A stretch of DNA of 64,000 bases from Protonemura montana (GCA_947568835.1 OX387609.1:3972001-4036000); one strand, 5' to 3'. Counted from the stretch's first letter, positions 32,583 through 45,205 are shown. The notes: generated by a model from the letters alone, not told the origin. Numbers and translations are program-made.

Positions 32583-33119
32583 CAATCATTTTCAAATGTT
32601 TAACTTAAAAAGAGATTGTAAAAGAAGTTACTTTCAACCAGATGCGAGGATTGGAGAAAGAATGAATTACAAAACCCTACGGCTATACCCCTAAAAAAAC
32701 CATAAACATCAATAGTTTAATTTTTGTTTTGTTTTTACAAGGGTTTTTGTTTTTACAAGTATGAGGGTTCACAAAATTAACATTTTTTTAAATTATAAAA
32801 ATTGATCACTTTTACTTGGTAGGTCAAAGAACTGTATAAAACAACCAAACGTTCTTTATTCCTCTTTAAGGTACAAGTGTACCTTAAAAAACCAAACATG
32901 AAAACCAAAAACCAAACATGAGGTTGTAATTCCACATATACATCCATGCTGAAAGATGAATAGCTTTCAACTAGGTATAGGTACATTGAACATAACTGAC
33001 CAATCTCCAATATCTCCGGTCTCGTGGCAATATCTTCAAGAATTCATTCTCCAAACGACGAGCACTTAAAAAAGCGGAGCTAGAATTCAATAACTTTGAA
33101 TAAAAGTTGAAATCTGATT
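32583..33119. other. AT-rich intergenic DNA
   Basis: A short duplication (AAAACCAAACATGA) near 32886-32920. Nothing else supported. Confidence 0.4.
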
Positions 33120-33290
33120 TAATTTGAAACGCTTGAAATACGAGGGGCATTTCATTATTAAGAACACTATAACCGTCTAAAAAATTAACATTCGGACGGG
33201 AACTTGAACCCAGATCTCTACTTATCGTGGGTGTTGCTCTAACCAATTGAGCTACTTGGACACACAATTTGACAGTTCTCCAAGGAGTAG
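33120..33290 (-). mobile_element. tRNA-derived SINE, family 2
   Basis: The minus strand has A box TAGCTCAATTGGTTAGAGC and B box GGGTTCAAGTTCCC, then the family-2 body (TTTTTTAGACGGTTATAGTG ... CTCGTATTTCAAGCGTTTC). Further copies or parts lie at 33413-33485, 40681-40775, 41025-41150 and 58971-59130. Confidence 0.75.
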
Positions 33291-33412
33291 AACCAAGAGG
33301 CTGTGAATACTCACAGTCACTCTGATTCTAGTGACGCTATATCACGTCACAGCCTGTAAATCTCAAGTAACTACAATTTGAAGTTGGATGCGTTTTAATT
33401 ATTTGAAATATT

Positions 33413-33485
33413 GTTTAAATTGCAAACGCTTGCAATACGCGGGATATTTTATTATTATGAACACTATAACCGTCTCAAAAATTGG
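33413..33485 (-). mobile_element. SINE family 2 body fragment
   Basis: Contains AAATTGCAAACGCTTGCAAT and ACACTATAACCGTCTCAAAA, the body of family 2 without the tRNA head. Confidence 0.7.
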
Positions 33486-33949
33486 TTTATAACTAATTAA
33501 TAAATAACTCATTTAATTCATATGGCTATAACGCTTGTTATTTAAGCCGTCTACGGAATAATTAGCTCTAGCCATTGTTAAAGTGGAACCAAAAATTTAA
33601 GAAAGCACACATATTATTTTTGAATCGTATGTTTGAACTGTAAATATCCTATTTGTTGATTTTATCAGTACTGTAATGTAAGTAAGTATCTGTATGTAAG
33701 TATATATCAATAAATATACTATAACCTCCATCCGAATGTTAAATTAGATCTCTTGACTGGATATCATCTCATAAGGTAGGCGAGTAAACATGATCAACAT
33801 CCTAAAATAAATCCAGTTGTTACAATATGAGGAAGTTGAAAGTTATAAACAAGAAAAATGCAGTGCTTCTTGGGAGAGTTTACAATGAAATCGCAGAGAT
33901 TACAGAGAAAGTAAGGATTAACTAGTATATATGTATATGTATATGTATA
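33486..33949. other. AT-rich intergenic DNA
   Basis: TATATG-type simple repeats at about 33928-33960. No gene. Confidence 0.4.
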
Positions 33950-34090
33950 TATGTATATAGTAACTAGTATATGTTGCGAAACGTCGGGAAATTTAGTAGC
34001 CCTTTACTTAGCATTCAAAACCCAGTTCAAATAGTTTTTCTAAAAACTTGTGCTAAGGATAAATTAAATAGACATGAGTCTAAAAACCAT
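33950..34090 (+). mobile_element. Hammerhead-like / Penelope-like repeat, copy c
   Basis: GTAAC, loop TAGTATAT, GTTGC, GAAACGTCGGGAAATTTAG, CCTTTACTTAGCATTCAAAA, then AACTTGTGCTAAGGATAAAT and the CATGAGTCTAAAAACC end. It is one of the longest copies. GTAAC still pairs with GTTGC through a G-U pair. Confidence 0.6.
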
Positions 34091-36330
34091 CATTATTATA
34101 CTTGTCATGATTTCCTGAATGTAATGGACGTCTTGATTGATGAAAAGAAAGACGTTAAAAATTGTACATGCAGACCGAGAAAGTGTATTGCTCGTCTCTT
34201 TTGTTGAATTATTTAAAAGAAAGAGGGAAGAAAGGATGCAGAACTTAAAGAGATACTTGAAAGAGACTAGAGACTATAAGATGAGTAGCTAGAATATCGG
34301 TCAACACTTTCAATGTTTGATTTGCTTTGAATCGGATCAGAGTACTATTTATCAGTAATTGTTATAATTATTATTTTTATAAATACATTTTGTATTTAAA
34401 AACTTCTATTTTCCGTGGCTGCTTAACCTGGCAAAATATTCAACTGTTTTTTAAGATAATAAAGCCCTTTTGTTAACCACCTTATCAAAGGTAGCATATT
34501 TTATTGAGAGACACTAAATTACTGTTAAAATTTTCTCGAGACTATTTGCTCGGCAAGATTCATAGCTGTTACGACTTAACATAGGATAAAAACCTTACAT
34601 ATTAAGCGTTTTGTTTTTTCATTGGAACTTCATCAAAGTATATCAAAGTATAAGAATAATCATATAAAAATGAGTATAAATCGAGTAAAAGATTTGATGC
34701 TAGAACATGGCAATTCAGCTTTTATTTAATTTAAATAAAAGAAATAGCAGATTAAAAAATACCTTGATAAAAAAGGTAAATCTTCTTCAGATATTTTGTC
34801 ATTCAACTAAATTAGAGCAATGGTACTGTCTTATCAACAACCTTCAGCGTTTTATGAAAAGTAAACGTTTGATCCTAATGTTAGGCAAGCCTCAATTTCA
34901 AATAAGCACTATTTGTATATAGTAATTGTAATAATTGCCTTCAGACTCGTTCTTGGTCAGGTAGGTTGATGAAGATCAAAAATAGGTCCACTCAATGTGT
35001 TAACTGATGTGATTGCCACCAGGTTAGTTAATTCGGTCAACAAAAATGCAGTAATTTTGTAAATTTCATGTCAAACGTCTTTAGACTTCAGTCGAAGTCA
35101 GCATGGAAAGCTAAATATAAGATTGCATTAAACATTTCCAAGACTACCGGAAAATCTGTAAGACTATAAAAAAGAAACTCTCACGCTAAGGCTTAACGAA
35201 TATTTACTATAAACATGTATTTATTTAATTGAAGAGTTCTATCATGAATGAATGTATACCTAACATAAAAAAATACTTTTTTCCGACGATGGAAAGTAAT
35301 TTTGACACTTGTAAATATATTTCTGTAATGGTATCATAATGTAAGGAAGGTGCACTGGAAAAAATTTGTAGCTGAACCAGGATACGAACCTGTATAATAA
35401 TTTATAATAATATAATGTGTACCTATATCAAAATAAAATAATAATTTATTTAATATATAATTATAAAAATGTATATTAACGTGGGAATATGCATGCTCTG
35501 TTCATACTGTGGCGTATTTATTAAAAACACAATCTAGTATAATTATTATTAAATTCAAATTGTAATGGGTATCAGCATTGGTTTTCCAAACTTGTAGTTA
35601 CCTTGAAGAATTGTTAAACGTGGTGCATTTTGCTGTTCTTCACCAAAAACAGCTTGGCTAATGACCGCTCTTACTAAGGATGAAATTGCTCAGCCATGGA
35701 TTTTGCAAACACAGATCCTCGACAACTCTTGTATAATTAATCTAAGAGTATATGGATGAAGTGTGATTTTATTGAAGTGGATTACACCTAGATTATATCT
35801 AGATCTAGATCTAGATTAGGCCTACATTAGATCACAATCCCGGGGGTCGCCAAAATATGTGCGGAGTATTTTGTAAAATATTGAAAACAAAATGTGCACA
35901 TCATGTGGTACATGAGTGAACAAAGATGATTCCGGAGAACCATCAGATTAAAAACTGGTGACTTTTTGTCAAAATGTCTTTGTCCCCTTTTACTAGAAAT
36001 TTGTCAGCATCTTTAACGTAGCAATAATGTTTTCAGCCAAATATTTATATATTAAATATGTTTACCATGTGAAACATAAATTAAACATGATTGTATGCTT
36101 GATTCGAGTGCATTGCAAAACAATGCATTTTTTAATTAAACGTGCAAAATATCATTGAATTACATTAACGCCAAATTCTCCCACAATTGTCTCGAAATTT
36201 AATCTCGAAAACAATTAGCCAACTTTGGTGACAAACAAATGCGATGTACTTTGACCCACTTTTTAAAATTTAATCACAACCAGGACTCGATTGCGTGCGT
36301 ACGTAGAGTGCGTTTTATTCAAAATCAAAG
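34091..36330. other. AT-rich intergenic DNA with a SINE family 1 fragment
   Basis: The fragment at 35343-35393 (CTGGAAAAAATTTG; GGATACGAACCTG) is a truncated family-1 SINE on the minus strand. Short ORFs here have no recognisable features. Confidence 0.4.
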
Positions 36331-36540
36331 ATGGCGTCTCCAAATGTCCGTTATGAAGTCTTTTATGACAAATTGTTTTCAAAAGAGTTAGTACAAGATC
36401 TAAGTCTCGTAAAGGTAAGCGAAACAATCGACGAGGTTACAGAGGAAAAAGAGTATTTGTCTCGTACGCATTTTTGGACGAAGATCACGTTTTTTGAGAG
36501 GAAAGAAATGAACGAAACAGTTAAACAGCTTGACTTATAA
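36331..36540 (+). CDS. Candidate small gene or first exon, unknown function
   Basis: A 69-aa ORF starts in a good context (AAAGATGGCG) after a CpG-containing stretch. It begins MASPNVRYEVFYDKLF and is rich in K/E. A consensus donor (AAAG|GTAAGC) at 36415 would make 36331-36414 a 28-codon phase-0 first exon. AATAAA at 36862-36867 could end a short transcript. I recognise no domain. Confidence 0.35.
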   Translation: MASPNVRYEVFYDKLFSKELVQDLSLVKVSETIDEVTEEKEYLSRTHFWTKITFFERKEMNETVKQLDL

Positions 36541-37753
36541 ATGTACACAGAATGTATAATGTTTAGGTAGCCTAACAAAAAGTGGCATTTTAAATAGATG
36601 TATGGATGGCAGTGTGAGTAATCGTTATTTGTAGAAAATGTTCGATATAGTAAGGCAGTTACATCAAAGGGTACACAGACTGACGATTCCGAAAGGAGAC
36701 AAGGAATGGCGAAAAAAGTGTGCTTTAAAGTATTTAATTTAAAGTTTAATGTTAATAAAAAAAATTTTGAAGTAGGTACTTTCCGCTTTTTCAACATTTA
36801 GTTTATCTCCAATCTACATGTTTCTCTATTACACAATTGTATAATTTATTTTGTATATTTCAATAAAATTGCTGGTATTTTACGTGTTTATGTGTTTTAT
36901 TGGATCTTTTTATACGCCTAGAAACAATGCTGTTTGTCGAATATTATCCATGCAAGTTTAATTCAGGAGACTAGGAATCTTTTCCAAGGCATGTAACGGC
37001 TGGTTTGTCTGAAACAGGTGAACTAAGTTTGATTATTTTTTCAGCAACAAAAATAATGAGTTTATAGTATTATTTATTAATTAGTTCTAGGACAATTTTA
37101 AACTAAGATTTAAGTGTCCTTTGACTGGACATTTTTTATAATCGTATTGACTATTAATTGCTTAAATTGTTGGCAGGTACATTTTAAATGGCCACGGATA
37201 AAAGATTAAAAACTTCTTAATCGACTCCCTTTCCTTACGACAACGAAATTAAAGAACAGGATCGTTCTTTCTCTGAAACATCTTTGTTTTACCTCAAATA
37301 TCAAGGCTCCACTTTATGTGATAAAAGTGATTTTGACCATTTTTGTTGGTTAAAAGATACTTTGTAGGGGATGCATATGTGATGAGTGAAAAATGTGAGT
37401 CTACATAACTACTCGATATGTACTTTGATGAGCACCAAGGGCTTATCAGTCGGTTTGATTATATAAAGTTTAATTTTTCATTATTCATGGTTACATGCTG
37501 GATGGATTTTTAACAATTACATTATTGACATAGAAAAAAAACTTAATTTAAAAATAAAAAATTTACAAAAAATAAAAATATGTAATAATAAAAAGTATTT
37601 GGTTTACTTTCTTAAGTTTCCACATGGTCTCGTTGGTTGAAAATGATTAATTAAAAATTAAAAACATTGACAAGAGAAGATGAAGCAAACCCACCAAAGA
37701 GTGCTTTAACCTGTTCACAATATTTTAAGTCATAGGGTCTATTTATCCAGGAG
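36541..37753. other. AT-rich intergenic DNA
   Basis: Nothing supported beyond the AATAAA at 36862 noted above. Confidence 0.4.
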
Positions 37754-37981
37754 TCAATATTTTGTTGATAATTTTATTTGCTTCAAGTATTCTAAATTGC
37801 AAATTTCGGAAGGAAGGTTGTTGAACAGATGGGGTGCAGTGTATTCAAGCAATATTTTGCAGTTCTTATTTTGAAATGTTGGTACCACACACGGCTGCAC
37901 GTTTCCAAGTCCAGCCTTCAATGCGATTTCTGATTTCACTTCTTTAAATTTACAATAAAAAGTTGGAGTAATAATAATCAA
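37754..37981 (-). pseudogene. LINE ORF2 C-terminal remnant
   Basis: The minus frame contains KAGLGNVQPCVVPTFQNKNC, then ILLEYTAPHLFNNLPSEI and LEYLKQIK, the 'y.aP.lfNnLP.ei....lk.fk' tail of non-LTR reverse transcriptases. A stop interrupts it before the usual end. No upstream domain is present. Confidence 0.6.
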
Positions 37982-39724
37982 TCATGCCGAAGCAACTTTA
38001 CTATTGCCATGCTCAAATTCAAATCTAAATATCACTGCCGAACTCCAGGGGGATTTATTTGAGAATATGCCAGACGCTTGTCACTCAAACAATTTGTTAT
38101 TTTTAACAGACGTGTAACAAAGCGATCCCTGTCAGGTAGGTACATACTTAACGAGTGTTTAAAATAGAAGACATGGCCACGTCTCTTTTAGATGGACAAG
38201 TTAAAAACTTGTGGATGGTAAATTTGATTAAAGATATATTTCTGAATTTCCCTGCGAGTAATTCACTAATAAAATTAATGTGTTAAAAAAACGAAAAAAT
38301 ACGAACAGGTTGAAAAAGCAAAAGAAAGAACCCAGCAGCAAGGTTAATAATATTCAAGACGAACTATTTATTTTATAATTAAAATACCAAGGGATTATAT
38401 ATTTTTAATACGCAGACAGTTTTGCAATGGCTTTTAATATTTTTCTAAAGACTGGGTTCTCTGAGAAAACAGTCATGAATTCCCTTCTGTCTTTATTTTC
38501 TTCTAAATCTGTGTAAAACAAATCAGACTGATGTCAACTAGAACTTGAATCTAATAAAAAATCTCTGTAGGTTTAACGATTTGCCAGGAACACTGACAAA
38601 CCAACCACAACAAACCGGATGTCAGAACAAACCAACCGGATGCTGTCGAGCGAGAAAATTTCCTCCAAACGGATCCATGTCTTGAATTAAATGGTTTATT
38701 TATGATTGGTAATTAAAAATTGCTGTAATAATGGAAAAGTCACATTAATAGACTTTTTAATTAGACTGTGGTACTTTCTTATGCAAATTAATTTGTCTTA
38801 ATATTGGGAAAAAAAGGAAATTTGAAAAACGACGATGAAATCTTTTCTTTGTCACCAAAAACAAGGGCAAAAACGTGGCAGTTTTTCGACACCTGGTCAC
38901 TGTTTAAGAAATGTTTAAGTTTAATGTTTAAGAAAAGATAAAAACTGAAAGGAGACTAAAAAGGTTACGAAAATATAAAAGACTGTTTAGACGTAAGCTT
39001 GGCGAAACTGTAGATTGATTAAACATTATTAAACTAAGCAAAATCAGTGTCTTCGCATAACCTTTTTTTAATAAAATATATGGCCTGCATAATCCTTTAT
39101 GACAGCGACAGTTATTTTTTTAGATGTCACTGAAAGATGGAATCTTGAAACTAATTATTAACTTACAAGTGAATGAGTGCTGACAGCCCTGACATAATAG
39201 AAAGTAATCATGCAGTTACAATACTTGTTTATGTTTTATCTTGTTTAGTTACTTGACATTTTACCTTTGATCGAAACTCAAGCAACAATAAAAACTGTCG
39301 TCAAGTTTTTAAAACAAATAGTTTGCTTGGGAGATAAAAATAACCCGAGAATCACCAGAAAATCTTCCTACACTTGGTCATTTTGGTAGTTGATCTATTA
39401 ACAAAAACCACAGATGAATTAATTCTCAAAAATAAGCAATGACTTTTTCAAACTTACAGGCAGTAGGAACATATAAAAGAGGTTAACTATTAACTATTAC
39501 TAGTTAACTATTAGCATCCAAGCTTTCTATGGCAAGTTTGTTTAAATTGCTCGTATTTGTTCACCTTGAAAATAAACAAATACAAATAATCATTGTTATT
39601 ATAGAAAGCGGTCGTTTATAATCAGAAAATCATTTATTTTGTTAATAATTCATTAAAATAGTTAGATAACAATTACATTGAAATTTATTTAAAAATAATT
39701 AAATGATAGCTAATTAATTTTAAT

Positions 39725-39766
<42 letters not shown>

Positions 39767-40344
39767 CTATTTTGCTACACCACTTCAAAATAAAAATAGT
39801 AAGCAAACAAAAACATACGCATGCTTGAATGAGTAATTAAATTCTTTGATCAAACTGGTTTAACAGTTGGTCACTACCTAGGTTGTGATAAAATAAAATA
39901 ATAATAATTATTGTTATTTTAGAAAATGGTAATAAAAGCGATCGCTATTAATCAAAAAATCAATTACTGTGTAAATAATGGCAATAATAATTGAAAGCTT
40001 AAAATAATAATTAGTAATAATGAGAGTTATAATAATGAATTAAAATATATTGAAATAATTAAATAATAATTAAATTGAAATGAACTGCAAATTAATTGAA
40101 AAATAACTAATATAAATACGTTGATAATAAAAAACGCTTCAAAAAAGAAACAGCGCTGATTTAATTTAAAAATATTAGCATGTTTGAATTAGTAATTAAA
40201 GTCTTCTATCAAATTGGTTTGTCAGATTGGTCAGAAGATATTGAAACAAACTGACTGGAAATAAATAATAGGTTTGTGTGGTTAAATAAAATAGGTACTT
40301 CCATGGCTCTTATAAAAGCTGATTAAACTTTCAGTTCACTCGCT
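37982..40344. other. Very AT-rich intergenic DNA
   Basis: Includes an (AT)n microsatellite at about 39728-39759 and TAA-rich tracts. No gene. Confidence 0.45.
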
Positions 40345-40562
40345 GATCCTATTCGAGTTCTACCGTCTTTCGGAAGGGACGTCAAACCGGAAGTCCCGTT
40401 GCTGCTTTTAGATAGAAGTAGGCTAAGTAAAGCCACCGTTTCCCCTTCCTCTTTTCTAGGCCAGATTAGGTTTATCCACTCGTTTACCGACGCCATTTAC
40501 CGACGCCATTAGACAAGTGTCACATGGCCCGTCTCAAAACAGTGCGTCGTTAAACACCACAG
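40345..40562 (+). mobile_element. SINE body related to the 5S-headed SINE
   Basis: Shares CTTTCGGAAGGGACGT, a GTTTCCCCTTC block, CATGGCCCGT and the GTCGTTAAACACC end with 8400-8617. The 5S head is absent. GACGCCATTTACC is locally duplicated near 40488-40510. Confidence 0.7.
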
Positions 40563-40680
40563 ATCATTAATCAAAAGTTTTCATTATTGAAAAATGTTAT
40601 TTTAATAACAGACATATCTTTTATGATTCAGAAACAAAAACAAACGAAAAATGTGATTTTGATGAAATCACAATGAAATC

Positions 40681-40775
40681 TTATTTAAATTGCAAACGCT
40701 TGCAATGCGCTGGGTAATTTATTATTATGAACACTAACCGTCAAATAAAATAAACTAAAATCGTCTCAAAAAGCC
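40681..40775 (-). mobile_element. SINE family 2 fragment
   Basis: Body sequence AAATTGCAAACGCTTGCAAT, ATTATTATGAACACTAACCG and CGTCTCAAAA, with a short inserted stretch. The tRNA head is missing. Confidence 0.6.
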
Positions 40776-41024
40776 AGTGACCAAGTAGCTTCAGGCGACC
40801 CAGACCCTAGAAAATATAAAAAAACACTTTTTAAACATATCATTATGGTTATTGTAGTATTATTCTTAAAATCACAGGATTTTTTAAATCAAATCGATTC
40901 CCAAATATCATGTCGTATATGGCAGCCATTTCCTGAATATTAGGTACAGCCAATTTTTGTTCATTTTGCAATCCTCCGTACTTGTGTTCCAATGGAAGTA
41001 TGGGATTGCGAGTTATAAACCAGT

Positions 41025-41150
41025 TTTTCAAACCAGTTAGAGCAGCACCCACGATAGGTGGAGATCAGGGTTCGAGTCCCCGTTTGGAAATCAATTTTTG
41101 AGACAGTTAAAGTGTTGAAAATAATAAGATGTGATTTTGTTTTGCAGTGA
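41025..41150 (+). mobile_element. SINE family 2 copy
   Basis: + strand: CCAGTTAGAGCAGCACCCAC, B box AGGGTTCGAGTCCCC, then TCAATTTTTGAGACAGTT and a degraded body. The tRNA head is partly degraded. Confidence 0.65.
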
Positions 41151-42624
41151 TGTAACATTGGCAATGCTTGACACTTAAATTGACACCACCCTGTTCGGTG
41201 ACGTTCCGAGAATGGTACCCAGGGGTAACGAAGATAACTCTTATTTAGTAAACTCACTGGCAGTATTGCGATTTATTTCACAACTATTGGCACTACACTC
41301 GATGGAAGCACAGAAATTTATATTCAATTTGGAGCAGAAAATAGGAAAAAGCGGAAAAATCACTCTAGTAACTTTCAATAGACGTTTGACAATAGAATGT
41401 AGATTTCAATTAAAACAAATATTTAAAACATGCAATTTTTTTAACGTGCATTATGTCAGTTTCCAACCTCATTCCATTTTTTTTGTTTATTAATCTGTGT
41501 ATGTATATTGTAAATGTATTTACATTTGTATATTGTTTATTTGTTTATTGTCCACGATGAATTCGAGACTTACCCTATGTTCTGAGCTGTTATTATCTCA
41601 CAAAATTAGTGAAAATTAGTGAGTTTACTCACTTAATATTGATTTTTGTAAAGTTTCGATTTCAAAGCTGAATTGTCTGTACATTTTATATCGAATTAAA
41701 ATATCTAATAACCCGACTTTCAGAACAAGAAATAAAATACACTTAACATTTACTGGAAGCACTGAGGTTTATTGTTGCAATTATTTGCATTTCTTACAAC
41801 CCACGAGAAAGTGCCCCTTTTAAATCATATTCCAGCAAAAAATCTAAAATAGCAAAGTGTGTTTTGTAATAAAAAAATTGTTTAGTTCTTGGAGTATGCT
41901 GTGTCTTGAGACATAGCTCATAGTAAAATTTTCTCTGTTAAAATACAGAGACTGGAAATACAATGTAAACTCAAATTGAAATACGTTTGAAAGACCCATA
42001 AATGCTGAGAAATCTTGGTCTTTAACATGTTGAAAAAATGAAGCTCTAAACCATCCGGACAATCAAAATAATACTAACGACAATTTTCAGAAATAAATCT
42101 CGTTGAAGGCATCCAAGCCGTAAAGAAATTAACAACTAACAACCAATTATTTAATTTTATTAATATTTTAATATTTCAAGAAAGTGTGATAAATATTAAA
42201 CTTGAAACTTCAAAGTAGGTTATTGTAATTGAAATTTGATAAAAATTGCATACCGTGATTTATTAATTGAATATCAATAAAAAATCATTTTCGGGCACCA
42301 AAACGCCGTTGCGTCTAAAATAATAAAGGGTCATCAGAATGAAAGAAAATTTGCAGTTTACAAGATATGCAAGGAAAATCGAATCAGAGACCTAAGAAAC
42401 ACACAAGGTGACCACGGCCAGGTGGGTTGGCAGGTACACAATCAGCAAGAGACGATACCAGTGACAGTGAAAACTGGAGTCACCAAGTTGAGGACAAAAC
42501 AAACATCTGAGTGGTGATTCTGAAACTTTTTTTCTTTGGAATGAAATGAAATGATGAGTAACCTTCATTAAGTCCATTTTTAGCACACGAAACAATTGCC
42601 TATTTGATTCAATTCCATTTCACC
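41151..42624. other. AT-rich intergenic DNA
   Basis: ORFs of 70-93 codons occur (41212-41493 +, 41844-42062 -), but none has recognisable features or splice support. Confidence 0.4.
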
Positions 42625-43023
42625 GAAAAGAATCTACTTCGTGAAAAAGTTTTGAGAATGAAAGCGTGTGTTTGAATAATATAGAGAATAAACCGGTAAA
42701 TTGTAGTTTTGAAATATCTACGAAGCTAATTAAATGTGTGAGCTTTTTCTTTTGGAAGAACGAACGTTTTGAGAAACATTTCTAATCTTTAATTCTTTAA
42801 GATCTAGGTAAAATTACGCCAAAGTATGTTAGTTACACTAAAGTTGGACCAAATTAAGATTTAAAAAAAATCGCTTTATTGTTCCAAAAATTGTCAACAA
42901 CTATAATTTTAAACTTAAAAATAAAATAAACAAATAATTACGTTCTTAGATTATCTCGTTTCTTGCATATTTGCGGTGTTCATTATTGAATACAACAGCA
43001 GAATATAGTTATTTAATTTTAAT
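42625..43023 (+). repeat. ~395-bp dispersed repeat, copy B
   Basis: Same orientation and full length as copy A at 32188-32582. The sharp, shared ends suggest a defined element rather than a random segment. Confidence 0.85.
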
Positions 43024-43205
43024 TCATTTGTTCTTGCCATAAACTAGAAGAACACAAAAAAAGTAAGTGGGTGTAGATAAAGAAATTTACCAATTCTGGG
43101 AATTAAAAAAAATTATCTTGCGACAGTTTTTGTTTTTTTATAATAAAAGCACTTGAAGTGTTCCTTGGAGCTCGTATATGTGGTCAGAGGCCGGCAACGC
43201 GCTGT

Positions 43206-43280
43206 GACACTTAAAGGTTACTAAGGTTAATAAGGTTACTGAGGTTACTAAGGTTGCTGATGTTACTAAGGTTACTGAGT
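43206..43280. repeat. 9-bp tandem repeat (AAGGTTACT)
   Basis: About eight imperfect units of AAGGTTACT/GAGGTTACT. Confidence 0.8.
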
Positions 43281-43423
43281 AAACCAATATTTCTGGGAAT
43301 GAGGTGACGTCAGATCAGGTGCATGTTGGAAGGGGTAAGACAAATAGCAATTGATACAATGCTCTAAGACATCGTGCCTGTTTACGTGCAATTCATACAA
43401 GTAATTAATGTGAAAATTACGAT

Positions 43424-43943
43424 TAAAGGCCGATTTCACCAACGACGTTTAAATATTGCTTGGACCACGTTTAAGGGAGGGTTTGGGAAGAGATTTATCC
43501 CCCCGTTTAGCTGAAATTTTGAAAGATTTGTAACAGAATGTTAAGATAAGTTATCAAAAAAAGATTTAAATTTAAATTTGAATTCGGTGATGTTTCAGAA
43601 AGGCTTTGTGCGGTCACATAAAATAAATTTTATTTCGCAGCAGTCACAATTTTCTCTCTCCTCTTATTTGCCATTTAATATTTGAACCTGGAAGGATGGG
43701 ATTAACTTTTAAACTGTCATTTGCAGGTCAAAGTAAGAAGTCTCATTGATATTTTGTTTGAATTAACAAAATATTCAATTTAGAAGCAAACACATTGTTA
43801 AAAACTATTTTTTTCTTGAACTTCGTGTGTTGTCTTGATTTTTTGGTTTGCAATTATTAAAAAACAAATTACTGCGTCGGTTAAAATCACCCCTAAACGA
43901 CGTTTAAGAGCGTTTTAAACTGCGTCGGTGAAATCGGTCCTAA
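43424..43943. mobile_element. 514-bp MITE with TAA target duplication
   Basis: The element 43427-43940 begins AGGCCGATTTCACCAACG and ends CGTCGGTGAAATCGGTCC, imperfect inverted repeats. TAA precedes it (43424-43426) and follows it (43941-43943), the 3-bp duplication of PIF/Harbinger elements. Subterminal CGACGTTTAA motifs occur at both ends. There is no coding capacity. The superfamily is inferred from end sequence and TSD only. Confidence 0.65.
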
Positions 43944-44197
43944 TATTTATAAATTCCATATATAACCTTCTTCGGACATATTGTCATTAGATTTCAAAAC
44001 CTGACAAATATTTTCGTTTATTACATTGCTAAAAGGACATCAATAATCAAAGTATCGCGTTAAGAAACCTTAATTCGTTTCTAAGAATATATCTTAGCTA
44101 GTAGACCCTCCCGCTGCGTCCGCAGCTGCCATGTGTAAGGTGACAGATAAGAGGGATGCGATTAAATTGTGTAATTCAAGTAATTTGAAATGGTAAG

Positions 44198-44605
44198 ACG
44201 CCCTTTCCAAAGCCTCCAATAATGGGACCACAACCGTTGTGGTTTCCATTTCTATTTCCGTTGCGACGCCACGGACTATTTCGTTGCTTCGCTACAAATT
44301 CGATGGTGAATTGACCAAAAAGTACATTGTTGTCGAACATTTTCCGTAGATTTTTTGGTTATTTTCAGCATTTCACCTGCCTGACACAAACTATTTCGGA
44401 GTCTTAGCAACAGATTAAAGCTTTTATATAAGGTTAACAATTATAGAAGGTTAACTAGCAGTACCCGCTGCCTGACGGCCGGATTTTGGTGTCGAGGGGG
44501 TTGTCATCATAGTTTAAACATTTCTCGATTTAAAGTATATTTAAAAGGATTTTCGTGTTTTGTCAGATGCCCTTTCCAATGCCAGTAATGGGACTACAAC
44601 CAAGA
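44198..44605 (+). repeat. Pair of related segments
   Basis: GCCCTTTCCAAAGCCTCCAA ... ATGGGACCACAACC at about 44200-44237 resembles GCCCTTTCCAATGCCAGTAA ... TGGGACTACAACC at about 44570-44602. Both follow a similar CCCGCTGC block (44110 and 44465). Class unknown. Confidence 0.5.
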
Positions 44606-44665
44606 AAAGTAAGAAACTGCTGAGAAAAGAATGTGTTATCGCCTTCTGCCTCTACGCGAGTGCCC

Positions 44666-44724
44666 TATGCCCTTAGGGCATACCCTACGGCCAGGTAATG
44701 ACTCAAATATGGCCCTAGGCCATA
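44666..44724. other. Twin 17-nt hairpins
   Basis: TATGCCC-TTA-GGGCATA (44666-44682) and TATGGCC-CTA-GGCCATA (44708-44724) are perfect 7-bp hairpins of near-identical design, 25 bp apart. Confidence 0.7.
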
Positions 44725-44995
44725 ACCTAGGTCCTAAACCCCGGTACCGAACCTGGACATTATAGGAGCTGCTTTATAACATATTAACATATAACATATA
44801 TCAGTACCCGCATGAGATTTTATTCAGTTAACATTTCGAAATCACAAAAATTTTAAAAAATGAGCAAAATACAAAGTTACAGTACCCCTAGACACTATTT
44901 TAGTACTATTACTAAAATTATTATTATTAATACTATTTACTATTTACACTATTTACACAATTATTTATTATAGATATTATTTACACTATTAGTAT

Positions 44996-45039
44996 CTAAA
45001 AGACATAGCCATTGAGAAGAGCAGGAGGCTGTTTGTCGA

Positions 45040-45079
<40 letters not shown>

Positions 45080-45205
45080 AGCAGTCGGCTCATGGGCAGC
45101 TTGCTTAGCTGCTCGCCTCAGTCGTGTCTTTTCGGCTGCTGTCCTTAACTTCACATTTTTGCCACCTTTTCGATGCGTCAGGTTCGGACGCTTTTTAGGT
45201 GGCAT
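44996..45205 (-). CDS. Candidate small basic protein with PT repeat, unknown
   Basis: 69 codons from an ATG that directly follows a splice-acceptor-like TTCTTTCACAG. It begins MPPKKRPNLTHRKGGKN, is lysine/arginine rich, and contains a (PT)6 run from a GTCGGC hexanucleotide microsatellite (about 45045-45075). The basic start resembles N-termini of some mobile-element proteins, but nothing follows to confirm that. It could equally be a chance ORF. Confidence 0.3.

Noticed and set aside
36363-36797. 144-aa minus-strand ORF
   Set aside because: It overlaps the + strand candidate, and its composition (F/S/L/Y-rich) fits antisense AT-rich DNA.
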